Shown here piece after piece: positions 1 to 5,555 of a stretch of 7,513 nucleotides of DNA. The stretch comes from Candidatus Moraniibacteriota bacterium (GTDB taxonomy: Bacteria > Patescibacteriota > Minisyncoccia > Moranbacterales > GCA-2747515), in contig JAUVJK010000040.1 of NCBI GenBank assembly GCA_030592425.1, positions 1 to 7,513 on the forward strand, read 5' to 3'. The notes under the pieces were generated by a model, which worked only from the letters and a program-made list of their open reading frames with translations, had not been told where the DNA came from and searched no databases. The number at the start of each line of letters is the position of its first letter. Within the stretch, counting starts at the first letter, position 1. A program made the position numbers and the translations under genes.

Positions 1-274
1 AACCCGATGTATAGGCTGTGGCTGTCACTTCTTCCCCTGGCTTAGGATTTGTTGGAGAAAACTCAACGCGAACTTGTGGTGCTTCAGCTTTACGATCTGC
101 GACACCAAACGTTCTTTGATCTTTTGGCACGCCAAAATAGTCCATTGCTTCATCTAGCTTACTTTGTGTACTCGCTGTCGCGATTGGTGCTGCAATACCA
201 AAAAGCTCTACAGATACAAAAATTGTGAGAAGTAATAGGGCGAAGTATTTTTTGTTCTTTTTTTGAGAGGTCAT
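1..274 (-). CDS. Secreted protein with signal peptide and probable Ig-like domain (3' end outside window)
   Basis: Translating the minus strand from the ATG at 274-272 gives 91 residues without a stop up to the window edge, so the gene is cut at its 3' end. The N-terminus is a classic signal peptide: a basic KKNKK stretch (residues 5-9), a hydrophobic core (about 11-30), and a possible signal peptidase site after ATA at residue 34. The mature part holds VRVEFSPTNPKPGEEVTATA (residues 68-87), the kind of NPxPGExVT strand found at the start of CARDB/PKD-like beta-sandwich domains. Proteins with such a segment are, to my knowledge, common near secretion and pilus genes of Patescibacteria. Its ATG overlaps the TGA of the preceding CPBP-like gene (ATGA, 274-271), so the two are probably translated together. 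It is likely exported and exposed outside the membrane. Function is unknown; the domain call rests on one short segment. Confidence 0.8.
   Translation of the reverse strand, partial: MTSQKKNKKYFALLLLTIFVSVELFGIAAPIATASTQSKLDEAMDYFGVPKDQRTFGVADRKAEAPQVRVEFSPTNPKPGEEVTATAYTSG
271..274 (-). promoter_or_regulatory. ATGA stop/start overlap (translational coupling)
   Basis: On the minus strand ATGA holds the start of the secreted-protein gene (ATG, 274-272) and the stop of the CPBP-like gene (TGA, 273-271). No Shine-Dalgarno sequence precedes this ATG, so re-initiation by the ribosome leaving the upstream gene is the simplest way to translate it. The overlap also shows that TGA is read as stop here. 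Confidence 0.8.
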
Positions 275-930
275 TGTGTCATGATGATGAAAGAATTGAA
301 GAGAATGATTATCAGGAATGAAAACGGGATCGCATACCAGACACTGCGTGTAACATAGGCGACAACACCAGCAAAGAGTGAAACGAGTATATAGGGAACA
401 TCAAGGAGAAATCGATCGTCAAAACCGATCATGAGGACGATCGTCATAACAAGAAATTGTACAATGACTGCCCACCAGCCAACACGGTCAGTGAAGAGAT
501 GTAGGACAAATCCGCGAAAGAAGATCTCGTATAAAATGACAGAAAAGAGAACAATCGTTACGTTGAATAGGAGAAAGAAACGAAATTGATCAAAGATCAT
601 TGCGGGTAAAAGTCCGGCATATTGCGCAGAAAAATCAGTTGTGAGATGAACGAGTAAAAAAAGTCCACAAGCGGCAAGAAACGAGATTATTATTGTCATG
701 AAAATACGAATATTCCACTGACCTTTGCCAAGTCCCCACTGTGCAAGATTTTCTTTGAGGACAAGTTTAACATGTAAGATCGGTAGGATGATAAAGGCAA
801 TGATACTGATCACAATACCTTCAAAGACGCTTTTCGCTGGAAACATCAAGAAAATGGCGATACATAGAAGAAGGATCACACTTGTGACAATAAAACGTTT
901 CTCTTTGTGAAAATAATCGCGAAGTGTCAT
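271..930 (-). CDS. CPBP (Abi/CAAX-like) intramembrane protease-family protein, probably catalytically inactive
   Basis: This is a 219-residue polytopic membrane protein with hydrophobic segments at about 13-30, 36-57, 76-95, 118-147, 152-170, 177-194 and 197-216. YEIFFRG (134-140) sits where CPBP/Rce1-type metalloproteases carry EExxxR, but the first glutamate is a tyrosine. The second motif, FxxxH, appears as F159xxxT163. The third, HxxxN, appears as I208xxxN212. The paired glutamate and both histidines are therefore not found, which argues for a non-catalytic family member. The start is set at the ATG at 930. A longer reading frame opens with TTG at 948, but its first codons overlap a strong -10 element (942-937), so they are unlikely to be transcribed. 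The gene probably has its own leaderless promoter and is coupled by ATGA to the secreted-protein gene downstream. The family call is reasonable but rests mainly on motif 1 and the topology. Confidence 0.75.
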   Translation of the reverse strand: MTLRDYFHKEKRFIVTSVILLLCIAIFLMFPAKSVFEGIVISIIAFIILPILHVKLVLKENLAQWGLGKGQWNIRIFMTIIISFLAACGLFLLVHLTTDFSAQYAGLLPAMIFDQFRFFLLFNVTIVLFSVILYEIFFRGFVLHLFTDRVGWWAVIVQFLVMTIVLMIGFDDRFLLDVPYILVSLFAGVVAYVTRSVWYAIPFSFLIIILFNSFIIMTQ

Positions 931-936
931 GCATGT

Positions 937-945
937 ATTATAGCA
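937..945 (-). promoter_or_regulatory. Extended -10 promoter TGCTATAAT, leaderless layout
   Basis: The minus strand reads TGC-TATAAT, a perfect -10 hexamer with the TGn extension. No good -35 hexamer is seen about 17 bp upstream, which fits an extended -10 promoter. Six bases separate the hexamer from the ATG at 930, so transcription should begin at or next to the A of the start codon. The site lies inside the TTG-initiated extension of the reading frame and decides the start call. Confidence 0.65.
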
Positions 946-952
946 CAATCAA

Positions 953-994
953 GAAATATGAGGTAAGAAATAAGGAATAATAGCAGAGAAATAA
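953..994. repeat. Degenerate heptamer tandem repeat, GAAATAA type
   Basis: On the plus strand six seven-base units follow without a gap: GAAATAT (953), GAGGTAA (960), GAAATAA (967), GGAATAA (974), TAGCAGA (981) and GAAATAA (988). Five of the six fit a GRRRTAW-like consensus in exact register. The array lies directly upstream of the CPBP-like promoter. The gap 931-1079 otherwise holds that promoter, AT-rich sequence and the hairpin at 1019-1049. Confidence 0.6.
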
Positions 995-1018
995 TTAAAT
1001 ATAATAAAAAATGTAATG

Positions 1019-1049
1019 AATAAGCCATTTAAAGTCAAAAGGGCTTATT
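1019..1049 (-). terminator. Possible hairpin terminator after the 247-residue membrane protein gene
   Basis: AATAAGCC (1019-1026) and GGCTTATT (1042-1049) form an 8-bp stem with a 15-base loop, about 30 bp past the stop codon at 1080. In the minus direction a run of six T begins about seven bases after the stem, which is a weak tail. In the plus direction the T run touches the stem. The AT-rich stem and long loop keep confidence moderate. Confidence 0.5.
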
Positions 1050-1079
1050 TTTGAGCTGATATTCTTGAAATTATATTGA

Positions 1080-1823
1080 CTATGAAGTGAGTTTCTTTAG
1101 TTCCTCTCTGGCTTCATCGGCAGATTCCTCCATTTTTTTATCTAGTCTATAGATAATGAGGACTGTAACGGGAAGTATGCTAAGAAGCGGAATCATATCG
1201 AGAATCATAATAAGAGATATACGTGCAATTGCTCGTGAGATTCGACTGGAATGTGTCCATATGAAGATAGAAAGATAAAGTCTGAGAGACCATCCGATTA
1301 TTGTAAATAGTGGAATTGTTATGAAATTGACAACTGGCACTGGTGCGAGTGCGGCATTGATGATGTCAAGTGTGTCTGCTGCAATCGCTACTGAATATGG
1401 TAAAAAAAATGAGGTTTTTTCATACTTTGCTATAACTTTTTCGTATTTCCGTATTTTTATTTTTTTGTGTGGAGAAAGAGTGAATTTGGAAGAGCGACGT
1501 TGTTTCTGAGAGGTTTTTTGCTGTTGCTTGATGTTTTGTTTATCTGATACTCCTTGTTTTGTATCTTGTACTGGGGTATTTGCTTGTTGTTGCGGTGTAT
1601 TGGGGGCACGTTGTTGTATTTTGAGATCTTGTGCGCGGGACTGCGCCTGCACTGGTGACGTGACTTCTTGTGGTTGTTTGATCGGGCTTTTTTTTGCTTG
1701 TGGAATAGGCGCTACTTTTTGATCATGAAAAGCATTATTTGCAGTACCTTGCATTCGTGCTTGATCAAGGCGGTTTTTGACGCTTTTCTCTTGTGAAGTC
1801 GCTTGTGTTGCAGTATGTGGCAT
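1080..1823 (-). CDS. Uncharacterised membrane protein with disordered Pro/Gln/Lys-rich N-terminus
   Basis: The protein has 247 residues. Residues 1-112 are rich in Gln, Lys, Pro, Ser and Thr with almost no hydrophobic clusters, and so are probably disordered and cytoplasmic. FTLSPHK follows at 114-120, then a basic stretch (120-136). The C-terminal half holds hydrophobic segments at about 138-160, 163-190 and 203-226, and ends in a charged helix (228-245). The pattern ADTLDIINAALAPVPVVNFI resembles small membrane proteins I associate with Patescibacteria secretion and pilus clusters, but I cannot name a family. It follows virB4 with an 86-bp gap and precedes a hairpin, so it may be the last gene of that transcription unit. 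The FTLSPHK motif recurs in the 347-residue protein at 5529-6572, which suggests a common partner. The ATG at 1823 lacks a clear Shine-Dalgarno sequence. An accessory role in the secretion complex is inferred from position only. Confidence 0.8.
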   Translation of the reverse strand: MPHTATQATSQEKSVKNRLDQARMQGTANNAFHDQKVAPIPQAKKSPIKQPQEVTSPVQAQSRAQDLKIQQRAPNTPQQQANTPVQDTKQGVSDKQNIKQQQKTSQKQRRSSKFTLSPHKKIKIRKYEKVIAKYEKTSFFLPYSVAIAADTLDIINAALAPVPVVNFITIPLFTIIGWSLRLYLSIFIWTHSSRISRAIARISLIMILDMIPLLSILPVTVLIIYRLDKKMEESADEAREELKKLTS

Positions 1824-1831
1824 ACGGTAGC

Positions 1832-1859
1832 TGAATAAGAAGTGGAATAATGGAAGATC
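1832..1859. repeat. Weak heptamer-like stretch upstream of the 247-residue protein gene
   Basis: The plus strand reads TGAATAA (1832), GAAGTGG (1839), AATAATG (1846) and GAAGATC (1853). Two units start with GAAG at a distance of 14 bases, in register with the clearer arrays elsewhere in the window. This is the poorest example and may be chance in A/G-rich sequence. Confidence 0.3.
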
Positions 1860-1909
1860 GTGTGTATCTTCTAGCCATGAATAGTGGACTTGTGTTCGTT
1901 TATTTATAC

Positions 1910-3727
1910 TTAATTCTCCTCATTTGCCTCAAGTTCTTTTTTTGCCTCTTCGATCTCAATAATCTGTCGCGGATCAGACGTGATAATCTGATCTTCGGAA
2001 TAAGAAGCAATCACCTTGATCGCTACGTGTTTTGGTCCAGCAAAGAAAATACCCTCACCAACATTACTTTCGAGAAGGAGAAATTTCTCATGATCAGTGA
2101 GATAAAATGTCTCTGTGATCACATCAACAGATGCTGGAGATTGTTTGAGAAGGAGCTGTAGTGAGGAATTAGTAACAATTGGCTTACCATAGCGACTTGC
2201 CATAAAGTCTGAAATGTCCTGTGTGATCGTTGTGAGTCCAGTGTAATATTTACGACAGCGCTTTGCGATACCAAAGAGGAAAGATGCAGCATCTTCCTTT
2301 TGCATCATGATCCAGGCCTCATCAACAATAATAAGACGTTTGTGTAAATTGGAGCGCATTTCATTCCAGATAAATTGGAGTGAAAGATACATTGCAATTG
2401 GTCGCAATTCATCCTCAAGATCACGAATGTTGAAAACGATCAATTGATTATCGATGCGAACATTTGTTGGCTTATTGATAAATCCGGCAAAAATGCCTTC
2501 CGTGTATTTTTCTAATCGTTTTGCCATAGAATCAGCGCCGTCCATTGATTCAAGAATTTCATGAAGGTCTGACATTGTTGGGTAATCACCATGCTTAATG
2601 ACCTCAAATGTTGAATGTTCGGTAATATCACGCACAGCGTATGCCTCACGAATACCTCGCTCAAGGACCGCATCTTCTTCTGGCGTAACAGCACCGAGCA
2701 TGATGTGAAGAAGTCCGATGAGCACAGCAATTTGATTGCGAAAGATATCTGCAGGATTCTCACTTTCATTGACACGTGGAAGTTCAAATGGGTTGATACG
2801 CGCCTTTGAGTTGAGGGAAAGTTTTATAAATGCACCGCCAACCGTGTCGGAGACATGCTTATATTCATTTTCTGGATCAATAATGATCACACGCGTTCCC
2901 ATCATCATTGATCGCAATACCTCTAGTTTTACAGCATAGCTCTTGCCAGCGCCAGATTTAGCAAAGATTACCATGTTGGCATTTTCCATTTCGAATCGAT
3001 CAAACAAGATAAGACTATTATTGTGTCGATTAATACCATAAAGAATACCATTATTTGAGGATAGGTCTGAAGATGTGAACGGGAATGTAGTGGAAAGTGG
3101 CGCAGTATTGAGGTTATTGCCATGGTCAAGACGATCATTGGCAAGCGGTAATGTGGAAGCGAATCCCTGTTCCATACGAAGTGTCGCAGGTTTGATATAA
3201 ACAAGCTGAGCTTCAAGAATCGCTTCGATCTCTGATTCGATCTTATCGAGGTCAGTTATTGATTCTCCATAGCCAGTGACATAGAGGCCGAAACGAAAGT
3301 ACTTCTCTGTGCCCTGCTGGAGTCGATCACGTAAGTCCTCAATGTCATTGAGTGCTGTTTCTAAAATTGGATCACGGATCTTTCCTGATTCTTGTTCGAG
3401 ATGAATTTCTGATTGTACCTGCGTTGATTTTTTACGGAGATTTTTCAAGACCTCACGTGAATCTGCGGGATGAATGAAGTAAGCGACATCGATGGGAAAA
3501 TCAATATTGATGATTGGGGAAAACCAATTTGTATGCAAAAAGCGCGGATAAGTGATGATGAATAATGTGCGTGCATATGTTTCACCAATTTGAATATAAG
3601 TAGGACTAACACGCATACTCGATGGTGCAATGAGACCGCGTACAGTGGCAATACCACGTTGATAGAGCTCTTCACTGGCAAGGAGCGGATCATCTGATAT
3701 TACATTTTTCTTTTTATGTTTAGACAT
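1910..3727 (-). CDS. virB4: VirB4-family type IV secretion ATPase (TraC/PrgJ type)
   Basis: This 605-residue protein is the cytoplasmic ATPase that powers assembly of, and transfer through, a type IV secretion channel. Residues 1-230 form the VirB4 N-terminal region. The ATPase domain follows: Walker A at 256-263 (AKSGAGKS, with alanine for the usual first glycine), IDPENEY at 283-289, Walker B at 465-470 (LIIVDE, continued by AW), basic residues R490/R492 as arginine-finger candidates, and the TITQD segment at 500-504. The tail (590-605) is acidic. There is no membrane segment, so anchoring probably depends on the PrgI-family protein encoded upstream. VirB4 proteins are often near 800 residues; here a separate 230-residue TraC-like protein lies immediately upstream (3826-4518), which together would make about 835. 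Both genes have intact ends and a 98-bp gap between them, so this is not a frameshift. No Shine-Dalgarno sequence precedes the ATG at 3727. Confidence 0.96.
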   Translation of the reverse strand: MSKHKKKNVISDDPLLASEELYQRGIATVRGLIAPSSMRVSPTYIQIGETYARTLFIITYPRFLHTNWFSPIINIDFPIDVAYFIHPADSREVLKNLRKKSTQVQSEIHLEQESGKIRDPILETALNDIEDLRDRLQQGTEKYFRFGLYVTGYGESITDLDKIESEIEAILEAQLVYIKPATLRMEQGFASTLPLANDRLDHGNNLNTAPLSTTFPFTSSDLSSNNGILYGINRHNNSLILFDRFEMENANMVIFAKSGAGKSYAVKLEVLRSMMMGTRVIIIDPENEYKHVSDTVGGAFIKLSLNSKARINPFELPRVNESENPADIFRNQIAVLIGLLHIMLGAVTPEEDAVLERGIREAYAVRDITEHSTFEVIKHGDYPTMSDLHEILESMDGADSMAKRLEKYTEGIFAGFINKPTNVRIDNQLIVFNIRDLEDELRPIAMYLSLQFIWNEMRSNLHKRLIIVDEAWIMMQKEDAASFLFGIAKRCRKYYTGLTTITQDISDFMASRYGKPIVTNSSLQLLLKQSPASVDVITETFYLTDHEKFLLLESNVGEGIFFAGPKHVAIKVIASYSEDQIITSDPRQIIEIEEAKKELEANEEN

Positions 3728-3736
3728 GGTTGTTTA

Positions 3737-3785
3737 GAATTGAGAAATAAGATGTAAGAAATATGGTAGGGATATGTCATATGTC
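3737..3785. repeat. Heptamer tandem repeat upstream of virB4
   Basis: Plus-strand units in exact register are GAATTGA (3737), GAAATAA (3744), GATGTAA (3751), GAAATAT (3758), GGTAGGG (3765), then ATATGTC twice (3772 and 3779). Three or four units fit the GAARTAR-like consensus, and the last two are a perfect 7-bp tandem duplication of another word. The array fills about half of the 98-bp gap upstream of virB4. On the minus strand it would lie in the 5' leader or the intergenic mRNA. Confidence 0.6.
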
Positions 3786-3825
3786 CAGCGTTGTATCCTT
3801 TACCCTATGCTTTTTATTGCCTAGC

Positions 3826-4518
3826 TTAGATGCGTTGAATCTCTGTCCCTTCGATATCCTTGATAATCGCATTTGTCATTGTTGAAGGATTGTATGAATT
3901 ATAGAGCAATTCAATGATCTCATCTGTTGTAAGCGCTGTAAGCTTGAGCCCTGTGCCACTAAGTCCTGCAGAGACATGGTCAACGCGTTGCCATAGTTGA
4001 TTTTTGTATGTTTCAAAAAGCTCACGATTTTCAATGATCTGCTGCTTTGGCGCAAGCGTTGATGATAATCTGTTAAAAAAACCGCTTTTCTTTGACTCAA
4101 CTGGCGCAAACGGCACGACGATATAGAAAAATTTTGACATGATATTCGTGACACTAGTTAATTTTGTGATAAATTCTTGATATTCAATAGTATGCATACG
4201 AAGCATTTCATTTGTCTGTTGTTTTTCTCGTTCCTTGATCATTTCAAGGTATGGTCGAATATTTAATTTGCGTGATGTGACAACGATTTGGAGTGGAAAA
4301 TCAAGAGAATTGAGAAAATTTTGGTATTGCGCAATGATCGCATCTTGTTCATCTGTCGATTTGAGATCGAAGTTGATGGATGAGACCATAAGAACAGATC
4401 GAAGAGATCCATTTTTCAAGATGATAATACCATCTTTGATCGATTCAACGTCGACATATTTAAGGGTCGAGAGTCCTTTTGTGTCACGTCCAAGATTTTT
4501 TTCTGACAGATTTTCCAT
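3826..4518 (-). CDS. TraC-like N-terminal-domain protein, type IV secretion component
   Basis: The protein has 230 residues and is soluble in prediction. The N-terminal part (18-90) matches the start of TraC/VirB4-like proteins, with KYVDVESIKDGIIILKNGSL (20-39), then SSINFDLKSTDEQ (46-58) and SLDFPLQIVVTSRKLN (71-86). A charged helix follows (about 91-123), then FFYIVVPFAP (130-139), and a segment ending in LSGTGLKLTALTTDEIIELLYNSYNP (186-211, quoted here in outline). No Walker motifs are present, so it cannot be the ATPase itself. I recall a stand-alone gene of this size ahead of virB4 in other Patescibacteria; it probably associates with VirB4 and the PrgI-family protein at the membrane. 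Its ATG lies only eight bases from a perfect extended -10 element, so it appears to begin a transcription unit with virB4 and to be translated from a leaderless mRNA. Confidence 0.85.
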   Translation of the reverse strand: MENLSEKNLGRDTKGLSTLKYVDVESIKDGIIILKNGSLRSVLMVSSINFDLKSTDEQDAIIAQYQNFLNSLDFPLQIVVTSRKLNIRPYLEMIKEREKQQTNEMLRMHTIEYQEFITKLTSVTNIMSKFFYIVVPFAPVESKKSGFFNRLSSTLAPKQQIIENRELFETYKNQLWQRVDHVSAGLSGTGLKLTALTTDEIIELLYNSYNPSTMTNAIIKDIEGTEIQRI

Positions 4519-4526
4519 ATGATTTT

Positions 4527-4535
4527 ATTATAACA
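4527..4535 (-). promoter_or_regulatory. Extended -10 promoter TGTTATAAT, leaderless layout
   Basis: The minus strand reads TGT-TATAAT, a perfect hexamer with the TGn extension and no convincing -35 hexamer. Eight bases separate it from the ATG at 4518, so the expected start of transcription is zero to two bases before the start codon. It follows the hairpin at 4586-4621, consistent with a new transcription unit for the TraC-like gene and virB4. Confidence 0.7.
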
Positions 4536-4585
4536 CACGTTTCACTTTTAGATTAGAGCTATATGCATTGTAATCTTTGCATTTC

Positions 4586-4621
4586 AAAAAAACAACTTCA
4601 GAATGTTGAAGTTGTTTTTTT
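4586..4621 (-). terminator. Strong hairpin terminator between prgI-like and TraC-like genes
   Basis: The arms at 4586-4600 and 4607-4621 are perfect 15-bp inverted repeats with a GAATGT loop. The core CAACTTCA/TGAAGTTG is flanked by seven A on one side and seven T on the other, so the structure can terminate in both directions. It lies about 50 bp past the stop of the PrgI-family gene. The bases between (4622-4669) contain only small palindromes around GATC. Confidence 0.88.
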
Positions 4622-4669
4622 ATATTGTCATTGGTTGATGCGATCAATGATCGTATAAAGGGTGTCACT

Positions 4670-5107
4670 TTAACCTTTTTTGATCAATTCATCGAAAATG
4701 ATGTCATGTTCCTGGCCATCACTATCAAGTGTTTTGGCGAGAGATGAAATGGTCTGAGATTCTAAGGAATTTTTTGTCGGATGAAGTTCTTTTGTGTGTG
4801 TTTTGCGTCCCTTCTTTTCTTGGATCATTTGTTCGCGTCGCCACGTGTACACTTTTGGGCGAAAAATGAAAGAGATGCCATAAAATACATAGTTAATGAG
4901 AGGTTGACCATTTGGCTTATAAAACGCAAATGTAGCGAAGAGTGCGACGACTGGAATTGCAGCAATCCAAAAAGTAAGCTCATCAAGGATACTATGAAGA
5001 AAGATAAGGACACCACCCATACCAAAAAGCCAGCCAAGTTGTTTGACCGTTAATGGGCCAGCGACCTTGTCTTGTACGTCAGTATATTGTGGAACGTTGA
5101 ATAACAT
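4670..5107 (-). CDS. prgI: PrgI-family (VirB3-like) type IV secretion membrane protein
   Basis: This 145-residue protein starts with FNVPQYTDVQDKVAGPLTVKQ (residues 3-23), the signature of the PrgI family. Two membrane segments follow at about 24-42 and 46-63, then an amphipathic stretch with FRPKVYTWRRE (82-92) and a charged, probably cytoplasmic tail (93-145) that ends in an acidic patch. PrgI proteins are the VirB3 equivalents of Gram-positive and Patescibacteria type IV secretion systems, linking the VirB4 ATPase to the inner-membrane channel. Placement between a VirB6-like gene and virB4 agrees with this. The gene follows the four-helix bundle gene with a 32-bp gap that is filled by heptamer repeats, and a strong terminator lies past its stop. 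No Shine-Dalgarno sequence precedes the ATG at 5107. Confidence 0.92.
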   Translation of the reverse strand: MLFNVPQYTDVQDKVAGPLTVKQLGWLFGMGGVLIFLHSILDELTFWIAAIPVVALFATFAFYKPNGQPLINYVFYGISFIFRPKVYTWRREQMIQEKKGRKTHTKELHPTKNSLESQTISSLAKTLDSDGQEHDIIFDELIKKG

Positions 5108-5115
5108 AAGTGTTA

Positions 5116-5150
5116 GAGATAGGAATTATGAAATAGGAATCATGAAGCGA
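5116..5150. repeat. Heptamer tandem repeat at the 3' end of the four-helix bundle gene
   Basis: Plus-strand units in exact register are GAGATAG (5116), GAATTAT (5123), GAAATAG (5130), GAATCAT (5137) and GAAGCGA (5144). All five begin with GA and most fit GARRTAG. The array fills the gap upstream of the PrgI-family gene and runs into the last codons of the four-helix bundle gene, so that the TGA stop (5142-5140) lies inside a unit. Confidence 0.65.
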
Positions 5151-5523
5151 TTACTTCCTTCGTTTTCTTTATGAGACCATTGAGGAGTTTACTGATTACA
5201 ATGGATTGTTCGCTAAGATCTTTAAAGTGATTAATCTGTATATACTTAATATCACGCGCAATCAGTAGTTGATTTTGTGATTCAATTAACGAACCGCGAG
5301 AAATGGTATAGAAATGCAGTTTTTCTTTGTATGATTCTCGTCCAAATCCCTCTGCAATATTTGACGTAATTGAAACAGTGGCTCTACGTAGTTGAGATGT
5401 TAGTCCAAAAACTTCATCATGAGGAAAAGCTTTCGTTGTTTTGTATATATTCACAACATAAACAAGCGCTTTCTGCCAAGTAATAAGGTCTGTAAATGAT
5501 CGTATTGTATTTTTGTTTTGCAT
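5140..5523 (-). CDS. Four-helix bundle protein, S23 / 23S rRNA intervening-sequence type
   Basis: This 127-residue protein is all alpha-helical in prediction and close to the usual family length of about 120. Diagnostic pieces are FTDLITWQKAL (10-20), FPHDEVFGLTSQLRRA (33-48), SITSNIAEGFGRES (51-64) and FYTISRGSLIES (71-82). The family was first noted inside intervening sequences of 23S rRNA genes and also occurs free-standing, as here, where no rRNA is present. Its molecular role is not settled; relatives such as Avd of diversity-generating retroelements form nucleic-acid-binding pentamers. It stands between two secretion-locus genes, five bases after the stop of the upstream gene, and is bordered on both sides by heptamer repeats in opposite orientation. 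This suggests an inserted cassette rather than a secretion component. The ATG at 5523 is preceded by AGGA only six bases away, a weak ribosome site supplied by the repeat. Confidence 0.93.
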   Translation of the reverse strand: MQNKNTIRSFTDLITWQKALVYVVNIYKTTKAFPHDEVFGLTSQLRRATVSITSNIAEGFGRESYKEKLHFYTISRGSLIESQNQLLIARDIKYIQINHFKDLSEQSIVISKLLNGLIKKTKEVIAS

Positions 5524-5555
5524 ATTTCCTACTTCTTTTTTCCTACTTCTTTTTT
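5521..5555. repeat. Heptamer tandem repeat across the upstream stop and the four-helix bundle start
   Basis: On the minus strand the units are GAAGTAG (5549-5543), GAAAAAA (5542-5536), GAAGTAG (5535-5529) and GAAATAT (5528-5522). Seen as a longer unit, the sequence at 5525-5555 is a 14-bp tandem duplication of about 2.2 copies. The orientation is opposite to that of the array at the other end of the gene. The repeat contains the TAG stop of the 347-residue gene and the AGGA before the four-helix bundle ATG. Confidence 0.7.

Noticed and set aside
725..910. Plus-strand frame within the CPBP-like gene
   Set aside because: It is fully inside a membrane protein gene with good motif support, and its product is short and basic with no recognisable motif.
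256..948. TTG start at 948 for the CPBP-like gene
   Set aside because: The first six codons coincide with a perfect extended -10 element, and the ATG at 930 is at the proper distance for transcription start.
1850..2161. A 103-codon plus-strand frame opposite the 3' end of virB4
   Set aside because: It overlaps the conserved C-terminal part of virB4 almost entirely, is Leu/Phe/Cys-rich with no recognisable domain, and has no ribosome site. It is most likely an antisense shadow.
3727..3826. Frameshift splitting one long VirB4 into the 230- and 605-residue proteins
   Set aside because: The gap has 98 bp with repeats, the upstream protein ends normally, and the downstream protein starts with its own N-terminal domain.
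4622..4669. Small palindromes around GATC (CGATCAATGATCG and neighbours) as an operator
   Set aside because: The arms are five to six bases with tiny loops, and GATC is frequent through the whole window, so nothing sets these apart.
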